A stretch of DNA of 17,207 bases from an uncultured Oribacterium sp. (GTDB taxonomy: Bacteria; Bacillota; Clostridia; Lachnospirales; Lachnospiraceae). This document shows positions 1-6,551 of this stretch, one piece after another (the stretch's first letter is position 1; each line of letters starts with the position of its first letter). The position numbers and the translations under genes are program-made. The notes under the pieces are model-generated. The model had not been told where the DNA came from, searched no databases, and saw nothing but the letters and a program-made list of their open reading frames with translations. The stretch is from contig CABTMH010000113.1 in NCBI GenBank assembly GCA_902485915.1, positions 1-17,207 of the forward strand. The letters run 5' to 3'.

Positions 1-1
1 A

Positions 2-649
2 AAAGATCCAACCCAGATTCTTGGCAAGCTAGAAACAAATGACATGACAACCGTTGACAATTCGAAAAACTATGATGCAACCTTAAAGGGTCAAGCATAT
101 CCATATAAGAACTGGACCAGTGACTGGGAGAGCACAGAGGCAGTCAAACCGATCTGTTATTACGGAGACTGGCCACTGCCAAATAAACAGCTAAATGGAA
201 GAATCGTGTACTATCATAAAAATAGTGGTGATAATACTATAGGTGAATTCACACTTACTGGGTATGATACGTCACTAACAACTGGATTGCAGAATCTAAA
301 TGGTGGCAATTTTGAATCAGATGGATTTGGTATTATTTGTGAAACTCAAAATCGACAAGATGCGCATCAAAAATATATGTATGCAGATCAACCGCATGAT
401 CCGAATGCTGAACGTGATGGGTATACCGAGTTGAATGTTCAAGGAAGTAATACTAATGTAGAATGTGCTCCATTTGTCTGGGATGGAAAGACATATTATT
501 TCTTTAGAATTACAAATATAGAACTTCCTGAGACGGGAACGAAAACTGTTTATTTAAAGGGGAATGTCGATACTATTTATTCGAATATTATTTATCGAGC
601 AGATATCAATGTAGATACCCATACAGCAACATTTACACGTATTGGATGA
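2..649 (+). CDS. 3' end of an unrecognised protein, probably secreted or surface (partial)
   Basis: The reading frame is already open at the left edge (codons from position 2 read K-D-P-T-Q-I-L-G-K) and ends at TGA 647-649, so at least 216 C-terminal residues are present and the true start lies outside the window. The Met at 44 has no convincing ribosome binding site and is unlikely to be the start. The protein is rich in Asn, Thr, Tyr, Gly and Asp, with alternating short hydrophobic stretches that suggest beta structure (for example GRIVYYHKNSGDNTIGEFTL). It has no transmembrane segment and no LPXTG-type sorting signal at its end. I do not recognise the family. The composition fits a secreted or surface protein such as a pilin-like or adhesin domain, but this is a guess. 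Its DNA is much more AT-rich than the genes from 1205 onward, which suggests different ancestry. No clear terminator follows. Confidence 0.6.
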   Translation, partial: KDPTQILGKLETNDMTTVDNSKNYDATLKGQAYPYKNWTSDWESTEAVKPICYYGDWPLPNKQLNGRIVYYHKNSGDNTIGEFTLTGYDTSLTTGLQNLNGGNFESDGFGIICETQNRQDAHQKYMYADQPHDPNAERDGYTELNVQGSNTNVECAPFVWDGKTYYFFRITNIELPETGTKTVYLKGNVDTIYSNIIYRADINVDTHTATFTRIG

Positions 650-741
650 TATGCATTTTTAAATAGGTGAACGCTTGATAAAAAAATTTATACTGCGTAC
701 TGCGTAGAGCTATGGATACAACAGATTTTCCTTTATTTTTC

Positions 742-929
742 TTGGTGCAGGCCGATCACGATGTGACGACCTGCATCGAGGAGCAGGACAAGTCGATGAA
801 GGCGTTGCATTTCACGAAAAACAGCTTCGCACATGTGGGCGTGGCATGAACGTGGCGACCGAAGACATTGCCCCGATCATCTGGGCGATCGGCAACCACG
901 ATGAGGAGAACGGACAGATGCTGCTGTAA
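742..929 (+). pseudogene. Remnant of an HD-domain phosphohydrolase (internally deleted, frameshifted)
   Basis: Two fragments in different frames look like pieces of one metal-dependent HD-superfamily phosphohydrolase of the kind common in Clostridia. From 742 to 849 the sequence reads LVQADHDVTTCIEEQDKSMK and then ALHFTKNSFAHVGVA before a TGA; this resembles the N-terminal part, where an 'xxSFAHV' segment supplies the first His. From 849 to 929 a second frame reads IAPIIWAIGNHDEENGQMLL before TAA; this resembles the later 'I-x-x-H-D-E' metal-binding region. The central HD motif and the C-terminal half are missing, so an internal deletion joined the two parts and shifted the frame. No start codon or ribosome binding site remains. 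The family match comes from remembered motif patterns, not from a search. Confidence 0.55.
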
Positions 930-997
930 GCGGTATGGCCTGCGCCGGGAGACTGGTACAGGCCATAAATTATCCCCGACATATAGATGGGTTTGGA

Positions 998-1026
998 TTG
1001 ACAAATAAAAAACGGAGCATTATAAG
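998..1026 (+). promoter_or_regulatory. Predicted sigma-70/A promoter upstream of pncA
   Basis: TTGACA at 998-1003 is a perfect -35 box. After a 17-bp spacer comes TATAAG at 1021-1026, a 5/6 match to the -10 box. Transcription would begin near 1033 and run through the remaining 33-bp repeats into pncA (start 1205), a leader of about 170 nt. The promoter overlaps the first copy of the 33-bp repeat, so it may have arrived with that element. Confidence 0.6.
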
Positions 1027-1138
1027 ACGGCTAAATTGCAAAAAACGGGGCATTATATGGCGACATATTTGTGAAAAACGGGGCAGTAGAAGAGAACTTT
1101 TATTGCAAAAACTGGGCAGTTTCTATAGGATATGAATA
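1007..1138 (+). repeat. Four-copy 33-bp direct repeat, possible relic insertion-sequence end
   Basis: Four units of exactly 33 bp begin at 1007, 1040, 1073 and 1106. Each starts with a 12-13-bp core close to AAAAACGGGGCA; units 1 and 2 also share the following TTATA. The other roughly 20 bp of each unit are poorly conserved. The period is about three DNA helical turns, as expected for protein binding sites on one face of the helix. Multiple repeated sequences next to the terminus are known at the ends of IS21-family elements, and the flanking TTGACA at 998 would fit a terminus with an outward -35 box. No transposase gene is present. Alternatives are an operator array for pncA-pncB or an 11-codon coding repeat; the short reading frame here (935-1135) has no ribosome binding site and is not called. 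Confidence 0.6.
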
Positions 1139-1204
1139 GAGCTGAGCTGGCATGGAGGGCTATTTAAGACAGACCGGGTGGTCGATTTCAGGGAGGATCG
1201 AATC

Positions 1205-1738
1205 ATGCAGAGTAAGAAGAAACTGGTTGTCATCGATGTGCAAAACGATTTCGTGACGGGGAGTCTGGGTACGGAGGAGGCGCAGGCGATGCTGAAGCGG
1301 CTCATCGAGAAGGTGAAGACATTCGATGGGGAGATCCTGATGACGAGGGATACGCACGAGGCGGATTATATGGAGACGCAGGAGGGCCGGATGCTTCCGG
1401 TACCACACTGTATCCGCGGTACGGAGGGCTGGGCACTGGTGCCGGAGCTGGAGGCGATCCGTGTGGAGCAGAATCTCAAGGTATATGATAAGCCGTGCTT
1501 CGGAAGTCTCGAGCTCGTCGCAGATATGAAGGCGGCGTACGAGCGGGGCGAGCTGGAGTCCCTCGAGCTGGTCGGCATCTGTACGGACATCTGTGTGGTG
1601 TCGAACGCGCTGATGCTGAAGTCGACGATACCGGAGCTTCCGATGTACGTGGACGCAGGCTGCTGTGCCGGCGTGACACCAGAGAAGCATGAAGCGGCCC
1701 TCGAGGTGATGCGGAGCTGCCAGGTGAACGTGCACTAA
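1205..1738 (+). CDS. pncA: Nicotinamidase / isochorismatase-family cysteine hydrolase
   Basis: The 177-residue product is an isochorismatase-fold amidohydrolase, probably the cytoplasmic nicotinamidase converting nicotinamide to nicotinate for NAD salvage. The catalytic triad is visible: Asp11 in VIDVQNDF, Lys96 in YDKPCFGS, and the nucleophile Cys130 in GICTDICVVSNAL. Asp49, His51 and His68 (TRDTHEADY and LPVPHC) fit the metal site of bacterial PncA. ATG 1205 is preferred because GGGAGG at 1191-1196 lies 8 nt upstream; a GTG at 1178 in the same frame has no comparable site. The next gene encodes nicotinate phosphoribosyltransferase and starts 17 nt after this stop, which makes the nicotinamidase role much more likely than a generic isochorismatase role. 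The usual family length is 170-215 residues, so it appears complete. Confidence 0.9.
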   Translation: MQSKKKLVVIDVQNDFVTGSLGTEEAQAMLKRLIEKVKTFDGEILMTRDTHEADYMETQEGRMLPVPHCIRGTEGWALVPELEAIRVEQNLKVYDKPCFGSLELVADMKAAYERGELESLELVGICTDICVVSNALMLKSTIPELPMYVDAGCCAGVTPEKHEAALEVMRSCQVNVH

Positions 1739-1755
1739 AAGAAAGAGGATTTGAC

Positions 1756-3213
1756 ATGAATCAGAGTGATCAGCGAAATATTTCCATGATGATGGATCTC
1801 TATGAGATGACCATGGCGAACGGTTATTTCCAGGATCCGGGTGCGGAGGATCTGGTGACCTTCGATGTGTTCTACCGGAAAAACCCGGATGATGCGGGCT
1901 TCGCGATCTTCGCGGGGCTCGAGCAGGTGCTGGACTACCTCGAGGGGATGCACTTCGATGATGCGGATATCGATTACCTTCGCTCGCTCCATATTTATGC
2001 GGAGGATTTCCTCGACTGGCTGAGGGATTTCCGTTTCCGCGGCACGGTGCGGGCGCTGCCGGAGGGCAGCATCATGTATCCGAACGAGCCGATCCTCACG
2101 GTGGAGGCACCGCTCATCGATGCGCAGCTGGTGGAGACGGCGATTCTCGCGCAGGTGAATCACCAGTCCCTCATCGCGACGAAGACGAACCGCATCGTCC
2201 GTTCGGCAGAGGGCCGGCTGGTGGCGGACTTCGGCGCGCGTCGTGCGCACAATGTTGACGCCGCGGTGTATGGTGCCCGGGCCGCCTATATCGGCGGCGC
2301 CGCAAGTACAGCGACGATACTGGCCGGGGAGATGTTCGGCATCCCGGTGAGCGGGACGATGGCGCACAGCTGGGTGATGTACCACGATGACGAGTACACG
2401 GCGTTTAAGCGCTTCGCGGAGATCTATCCGGATAATTCGGTGCTGCTCGTCGATACCTACGACGTGCTGGCATCCGGTGTGCCGAATGCGATTCGTGTGG
2501 CGAAGGAGGTGCTGATGCCGATGGGCAAGCGTCTGAAGGGCATCCGCCTCGATTCCGGTGACCTCGCGTACCTGTCGAAGAAGGCGCGGAAGATGCTCGA
2601 TGCGGCGGGGCTCGAGGACTGCATCATCGTGGCGTCGAACAGCCTCGATGAGTTTACGATTCACTCGCTGCTCGAGCAGGGCGCGTGCATCGATTCCTTC
2701 GGTGTCGGCGAGCGGCTGATCACAGCGAAGAGCGATCCGGTGTTCGGCGCGGTGTATAAGCTGGTGGCGGTGAATAAGGATAAGGTCTGCTTCCCGAAGA
2801 TTAAGGTATCCGAGACCTTCGAGAAGATCACGAATCCGGGGCAGAAGCGCGTATGGCGTGTGTATAATCCGGACGGCTTCGCGGTCGCGGATCTGATCAC
2901 GATGGCGGACGAGATGCCGGATCCATCGCGGCCGATCCCGTATGTGGACCCGGAAAAGCCGTGGAAGTCGATGGCCTTCACGGACTGCACGGTGCGTGAG
3001 CTGCAGGAGACCGTCATGGTCGACGGGCGGCGGACGAAGCCGTCCCCATCCATCGAGCAGCTGCGAAGCTACGTGAAGCAGCAGCTCGAGCAGGAGATCT
3101 GGCCGGAGGAGCAGCGACTCGAGAACCCGCACACGCACTATCTCGACATGAGCCCGGCATACTACCAGATGAAGATGGAGCTGCTGAAGGCCGCACAGGC
3201 GACGAAGCGATAA
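1756..3213 (+). CDS. pncB: Nicotinate phosphoribosyltransferase
   Basis: The 485-residue product matches the NAPRTase family, which makes nicotinate mononucleotide from nicotinate and PRPP with ATP hydrolysis (Preiss-Handler NAD salvage). Visible family segments are MDLYEMTMANGYF (residues 13-25), VFYRKNP near 38, DFGARRAHNVDAA at 158-170, the phosphorylatable active-site His204 in SGTMAHSW, and the PRPP-site strand GIRLDSGDLAYLS from 262. The length is normal for the long Gram-positive form. AAGAGGAT at 1743-1750 precedes the ATG with about 6 nt spacing. It is in an operon with pncA, which supplies its substrate, and a strong terminator begins 30 nt after the stop. Low-similarity C-terminal residues 420-485 are rich in Glu, Gln and Lys, as is common for this clade. 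Confidence 0.95.
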   Translation: MNQSDQRNISMMMDLYEMTMANGYFQDPGAEDLVTFDVFYRKNPDDAGFAIFAGLEQVLDYLEGMHFDDADIDYLRSLHIYAEDFLDWLRDFRFRGTVRALPEGSIMYPNEPILTVEAPLIDAQLVETAILAQVNHQSLIATKTNRIVRSAEGRLVADFGARRAHNVDAAVYGARAAYIGGAASTATILAGEMFGIPVSGTMAHSWVMYHDDEYTAFKRFAEIYPDNSVLLVDTYDVLASGVPNAIRVAKEVLMPMGKRLKGIRLDSGDLAYLSKKARKMLDAAGLEDCIIVASNSLDEFTIHSLLEQGACIDSFGVGERLITAKSDPVFGAVYKLVAVNKDKVCFPKIKVSETFEKITNPGQKRVWRVYNPDGFAVADLITMADEMPDPSRPIPYVDPEKPWKSMAFTDCTVRELQETVMVDGRRTKPSPSIEQLRSYVKQQLEQEIWPEEQRLENPHTHYLDMSPAYYQMKMELLKAAQATKR

Positions 3214-3242
3214 AACCATAAACGACGCGATAACCATAGCAT

Positions 3243-3282
3243 AGCCAGGGTAACTGAACAGTTGCTCTGGCTGATTTTTTTC
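3243..3282 (+). terminator. Rho-independent terminator after pncB
   Basis: AGCCAGGGTAACTG at 3243-3256 pairs with CAGTTGCTCTGGCT at 3259-3272, allowing two G-U pairs, and is followed by GATTTTTTTC. The stem is long and the T-run is good. It separates the NAD salvage operon from the histidine cluster. Confidence 0.9.
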
Positions 3283-3311
3283 TTGACATGCGCGGCTTCG
3301 TTATATATCAT
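3283..3311 (+). promoter_or_regulatory. Predicted promoter of the histidine cluster
   Basis: A perfect -35 TTGACA at 3283-3288 is separated by 17 bp from TATCAT at 3306-3311, a plausible -10. It begins directly after the pncB terminator. Transcription starting near 3318 would give a leader of about 275 nt before hisC that contains the inverted-repeat structure at 3374-3499. A second -10-like TATACT at 3561-3566 lacks a good -35 at the right distance. Confidence 0.55.
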
Positions 3312-3373
3312 TTCACTGTGATGCTTTACTACGCTACCATGATAAAGTTGTATAGAGAGTTCTGCCAGAATTC

Positions 3374-3499
3374 GTTACTGTTCACACATGTACTGATCAG
3401 GCAGGGGGCCGGAGGGGGCGGCAACGGAGGCCATACGTAGAGACCGTGTGAAATCAAGCCGGGTCCCCTGTCGGAATCCAGTTACGAGTGAACAGTAAC
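3374..3499 (+). ncRNA. Structured leader RNA of unknown family upstream of hisC
   Basis: The outer stem is a perfect 12-bp inverted repeat: GTTACTGTTCAC (3374-3385) with GTGAACAGTAAC (3488-3499). Nested inside it, GGCAGGGGGCCGG (3400-3412) pairs with CCGGGTCCCCTGTC (3459-3472) with two G-U pairs and one bulge. Inside that, CATACG (3432-3437) pairs with CGTGTG (3445-3450) around a 7-nt loop. The three collinear stems, with a G-rich internal strand at 3413-3430, look like a folded RNA domain of about 125 nt. I find no T-box motif (GGTGG-ACCGCG-like) and cannot match it to the purine, lysine, glycine, SAM, cobalamin, FMN, TPP or c-di-GMP riboswitch consensus. No U-run follows directly, so it is more likely a cis-acting leader than a terminated small RNA. 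Its 94-nt distance from the hisC start leaves room for an expression platform. Confidence 0.5.
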
Positions 3500-3592
3500 A
3501 GGCTTCCCCGGAGAAGAGCTCATATCATCAATTGTTATATCGGGTTTTCATGTCATGTTGTATACTTATAGGAAATCATCGGGAGGTTCGAG

Positions 3593-4684
3593 ATGTCCAG
3601 ATTTTTCAACAGTGCATATCGTACGCTGACGCCGTACACGCCGGGCGAGCAGCCGCAGGATAAGAAGTACATCAAGTTAAACACGAACGAGTCGCCGTTT
3701 CCGCCGGCACCGGGGGTGATCGCGGCGGTCAATGCTTCCGAGGCGATGGACCTCCGGCTCTACTCGGACCCGGAGCTGAAGCCCCTGAAGGCCCAGCTGG
3801 CCGAAAGCTTTCAGGTGGACGTGTCTGATGTGTTCATTGGCAACGGCTCGGATGAGTGCCTGAACTATGCGTTCATGGCCTTCGGCGAGGATGGCTTCGC
3901 GTTTCCGGACATCACCTACAGCTTCTATAAGGTGATCGCGCAGCTGAATCAGGTGACGACGGAGGTGAAGCCGCTGCGGGCGGACTTCACGATCGACCTC
4001 GCGGATTATCTCGGGCCGGAGACGGTGGACGGAGGGCATGCAGGCATCGGGAAAAACATCGTGATCCCGAACCCGAACGCGCCGACCGGGATTCCGATTT
4101 CGCTCGACGCGATCGCTGCGCTCTGTGAGGCCAATGCAGACCACGTCGTGATGATCGACGAGGCCTATGTGGATTTCGCAGACCAGGCGATCAGTGCGGT
4201 GCCGCTCACAAAGAAGTATAAAAACCTGCTCGTGACGCAGACCTTCTCGAAGTCCCGCAGCATGGCGGGGGCGCGGGTCGGCTTCGCGATCGGCGATGCG
4301 GCGCTGATTCAGGATATGGAGACGCTCAGGAACTCGAACAACCCGTACAACGTGAACCGTATCTCGATGAAGTGTGCGGTGGAGGCGCTCCGGGATACGG
4401 CCTACTTCGAGGCGAACTGTGCGAAGATTCGTGCGAATCGTGCATGGACGCGGACAGAGCTGGAGAAGCTTGGCTTCCATGTGCTGGACAGCCAGACGAA
4501 TTTCCTCTTCGCGGAGAGCCCGGCGATCTCCGGTAAGGAGCTCTACCTCCGCCTGAAGGATAACGGCGTGCTGGTGCGCCACTTCGATGACCCGAAGATT
4601 ACGAATTTCAACCGCATCAGCATCGGCTCCGAGGAGGAGATGGCGCAGTTTATCGAGACCGTGCGGGACATCCTCACGTTCTGA
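3593..4684 (+). CDS. hisC: Histidinol-phosphate aminotransferase
   Basis: The 363-residue product is a fold-type I PLP aminotransferase that converts imidazole acetol-phosphate and glutamate to histidinol-phosphate. Recognisable segments are LNTNESPFPPAP (29-40), the cofactor-phosphate region GNGSDE (83-88), NPNAPTG (160-166), DEAYVDF (189-195) and the Schiff-base Lys220 in TFSKSRSMAGARVG. A C-terminal RISIG supplies the substrate-carboxylate Arg. GGGAGG at 3581-3586 lies 6 nt before the ATG. It is the first gene of the cluster, a common position in Clostridia. A GC-poor 67-nt spacer containing a small palindrome separates it from hisB. It appears complete; an aminotransferase of aromatic amino acids is the main alternative, but the context argues for HisC. 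Confidence 0.93.
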   Translation: MSRFFNSAYRTLTPYTPGEQPQDKKYIKLNTNESPFPPAPGVIAAVNASEAMDLRLYSDPELKPLKAQLAESFQVDVSDVFIGNGSDECLNYAFMAFGEDGFAFPDITYSFYKVIAQLNQVTTEVKPLRADFTIDLADYLGPETVDGGHAGIGKNIVIPNPNAPTGIPISLDAIAALCEANADHVVMIDEAYVDFADQAISAVPLTKKYKNLLVTQTFSKSRSMAGARVGFAIGDAALIQDMETLRNSNNPYNVNRISMKCAVEALRDTAYFEANCAKIRANRAWTRTELEKLGFHVLDSQTNFLFAESPAISGKELYLRLKDNGVLVRHFDDPKITNFNRISIGSEEEMAQFIETVRDILTF

Positions 4685-4698
4685 GTTTATAAAAATTT

Positions 4699-4717
4699 AA
4701 TGGGGTCTGACCCCATT
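4699..4717. repeat. REP-like perfect palindrome between hisC and hisB
   Basis: AATGGGGTCTGACCCCATT is a 9-bp inverted repeat around a single central base. It resembles the GGGGTC-A/T-GACCCC palindromes scattered in some genomes in association with REP-type or Y1 transposases. It has no downstream T-run, and the single-base centre cannot form a normal hairpin loop without opening the innermost pairs, so it is not called a terminator. No other copy is seen in the window. Confidence 0.5.
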
Positions 4718-4751
4718 ACGAAATTCTTAAGATGAGATTCAGGGAGTAGAT

Positions 4752-5360
4752 ATGAGAGTAGCAGAGATCAATCGGGTGACGAATGAGACGGATGTGCAGC
4801 TGTGGCTGGACCTCGATGGGGATGGTAAGGAGTCGGAGATCAAGACGGGGATCGGTTTCTTCGATCATATGATGACGCTGTTCAGCCGGCACTCGGGGAT
4901 TCAGATGAATCTCACCTGCGAGGGGGATACCTGGGTCGACGATCATCATAGTGTGGAGGATATCGGTATCACGCTCGGGCAGGCGATGTCGGAGGCGCTC
5001 GGTGACCGGAAGGGGATTCGGCGCTATGCGAGCATGACGCTGCCGATGGATGAGGCGCTCATCCTCGTGGCGGTGGATATCAGCGGCCGTGGCGGCTTCT
5101 ATGGTGAGATTCCGTTTAAGACGGAGAAGATCGGCAGCTTCGACACGGAGCTCGTGGTGGAGTTCTTCCAGGCCTTCGCGCTGAACGCCGGTATCACACT
5201 GCATATTCGGGAGCTCGCGGGCGAGAACAGCCATCACATCGCGGAGGGCTGCTTCAAGGGCCTCGCGCATGTGCTGCGGGAGGCGGTCGAGATCGACACG
5301 CGCTTCGCAAACGATATCCCAAGCACGAAGGGCGTACTTGCGAGCCCGACCGGGGAGTAA
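4752..5360 (+). CDS. hisB: Imidazoleglycerol-phosphate dehydratase
   Basis: The 202-residue monofunctional HisB dehydrates imidazole glycerol phosphate to imidazole acetol-phosphate using a di-manganese centre. The metal ligands are visible as His39 in FFDHM, the motif DDHHSVED (His65, His66, Glu69), and the repeated motif NSHHIAEG (His161, His162, Glu165), which reflects the internal duplication of the fold. There is no N-terminal histidinol-phosphatase domain of the enterobacterial kind, consistent with a separate PHP phosphatase later in the cluster. AGGGAG at 4741-4746 gives 5 nt spacing to the ATG. The length is normal (about 195-200). Confidence 0.95.
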   Translation: MRVAEINRVTNETDVQLWLDLDGDGKESEIKTGIGFFDHMMTLFSRHSGIQMNLTCEGDTWVDDHHSVEDIGITLGQAMSEALGDRKGIRRYASMTLPMDEALILVAVDISGRGGFYGEIPFKTEKIGSFDTELVVEFFQAFALNAGITLHIRELAGENSHHIAEGCFKGLAHVLREAVEIDTRFANDIPSTKGVLASPTGE

Positions 5361-5471
5361 TGTGTGTTGGCGTAGAGCCCGCGTGGGGCGATGATTACGT
5401 AGCGGGCGAGGCATTGGCCACACGATACAACTGCACAGGGGACGCATGGGCGCGGTGCAGGAAGGATGAAC
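5361..5471 (+). other. Long hisB-hisZ spacer with hairpin and shared CATTGGCC motif
   Basis: This 111-nt spacer has no reading frame of note. GCCCGC (5377-5382) and GCGGGC (5402-5407) could form a hairpin with a loop of about 19 nt, followed at once by GAGGCATTGGCCACAC (5408-5423). Variants of that motif occur in other long spacers of the window (9944-9958, 7244-7256, 11273-11287, 15790-15807). No function is known. Confidence 0.35.
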
Positions 5472-6551
5472 ATGATGACGGAACAGAAACTGAATGAGCT
5501 TTACGAGCGCTTCGGCTACCGGAAGTTCAAGATGACGAAATTTGAGCCTTATGATCTCTACGCGGACAACCGGGATTTTCTGAAGTCCAGTCAGCTGATC
5601 ACCTTCACGGACCTCGATGGTTCGCTGCTGGCGCTGAAGCCGGATGTGACGCTCAGCATCATCAAGTCGAACCTCGGCGGTGAGGAAAAGGTCTACTACA
5701 ACGAGACGGTCTACCGTCCGAAGGATAACCACTACCGCGAGATCCTGCAGTCGGGCATCGAGTGCATCGGCCGGATCGACGCGTATTCGGAGGCCGAGGT
5801 GATCACGCTCGCGGCGGAGTCGCTGAAGCTGATCGGGGAGCGCTTCGTGATCCGCGTGTCGGACGCGGCCTTTCTGCAGGAGATGTTCGCGACGATGGGC
5901 CTCACGGACAGCACCGTGGCGGAGGCGCTGCGGCTCTTCTCGATGAAGAACCCGGCGGGCTTCGATGCGCTGGTGCGTGAGGGCAGGCTCACGGAAGCGA
6001 GTGCGCGGACGCTGAAGTCGCTCGCGGATCTGTACCGGCCGTTCCGGGAGGGGGCTGCCGAGCTTCGCAGCTTCGCGATCTCCAATGCTTCCGCCCAGAT
6101 GGCAGATCACCTCGCGAAGCTCTGTGATATCCTCGATGCCTTCGGTGTGCTCCCGTACGTCTATCTCGATTTCTCCCTGGTGAACTCCATGGACTATTAT
6201 AACGGACTGATCTTTCAGGGCGCGGTCGAGGACATCCCGTTCACCGTGCTGTCGGGTGGACGCTATGATCGTCTCCCGGAGAAGATGGGGAAGAAGGTCG
6301 GCGCGATCGGCTTCGCTCTCGATCTCGATACCGTAGCGAACTACAGCCCGCAGCGCCGGGATGCCGATGTCGATGTGCTCGTGCTCTATGCGGCGGGCGA
6401 CGAAGCGACGCGGGTGGCGGCAGTCATGCGGGCGCTCAGTGCGCGTGGCCTCCGGGTGCGGAGTCTCCGGATAGAGGAGCAGGCGCACGTCGAGCATAAG
6501 ATCACCGCACGGCAGACACTGACACTTGAGGAGGCGGAGAATTATGATTAA
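5472..6551 (+). CDS. hisZ: ATP phosphoribosyltransferase regulatory subunit
   Basis: The 359-residue product has a class II histidyl-tRNA-synthetase-like catalytic fold but no anticodon-binding domain, as expected for HisZ, the regulatory partner required by short-form HisG. Synthetase-like segments include LKPDVTLSIIKSN, the motif-2-like region YYNETVYRPKD...REILQSGIECIG, and the motif-3-like GGRYDRL...VGAIGFALDLD. Three in-frame Mets occur at 5466, 5472 and 5475; AGGAAGG at 5459-5465 abuts the first and is correctly spaced (6 nt) for 5472, which I chose. The frame overlaps hisG by 8 nt, so the two subunits are probably translated together. A true HisS is unlikely given the missing C-terminal domain and the context. 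Confidence 0.92.
   Translation: MMTEQKLNELYERFGYRKFKMTKFEPYDLYADNRDFLKSSQLITFTDLDGSLLALKPDVTLSIIKSNLGGEEKVYYNETVYRPKDNHYREILQSGIECIGRIDAYSEAEVITLAAESLKLIGERFVIRVSDAAFLQEMFATMGLTDSTVAEALRLFSMKNPAGFDALVREGRLTEASARTLKSLADLYRPFREGAAELRSFAISNASAQMADHLAKLCDILDAFGVLPYVYLDFSLVNSMDYYNGLIFQGAVEDIPFTVLSGGRYDRLPEKMGKKVGAIGFALDLDTVANYSPQRRDADVDVLVLYAAGDEATRVAAVMRALSARGLRVRSLRIEEQAHVEHKITARQTLTLEEAENYD

Noticed and set aside
935..1135. Plus-strand 66-codon frame across the 33-bp repeats
   Set aside because: It has no ribosome binding site, its content is dominated by repeats, and the conserved cores are shorter than the period, which fits binding sites better than coding.
1007..1138. CRISPR array
   Set aside because: The conserved core is only about 12-13 bp with about 20-bp intervals, there is no dyad repeat and no cas gene.
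1735..3237. Long minus-strand open frame (500 codons) opposite pncB, and similar ones opposite hisB-hisZ (4716-6497), hisD-hisH (7124-9136) and hisA-hisF (9227-10726)
   Set aside because: All lie antisense to clearly homologous genes, encode Arg/His/Leu-rich low-complexity proteins, and arise because GC-biased codons leave few stops on the opposite strand.
3374..3499. Retron ncRNA
   Set aside because: The outer inverted repeat fits in shape, but no reverse transcriptase or effector gene is within the window.
3318..3592. Histidine T-box riboswitch or His-rich leader peptide before hisC
   Set aside because: No T-box bulge motif, no antiterminator/terminator pair before hisC and no run of His codons in a translatable frame.
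4699..4717. Terminator between hisC and hisB
   Set aside because: No T-run follows and the palindrome has a one-base centre.
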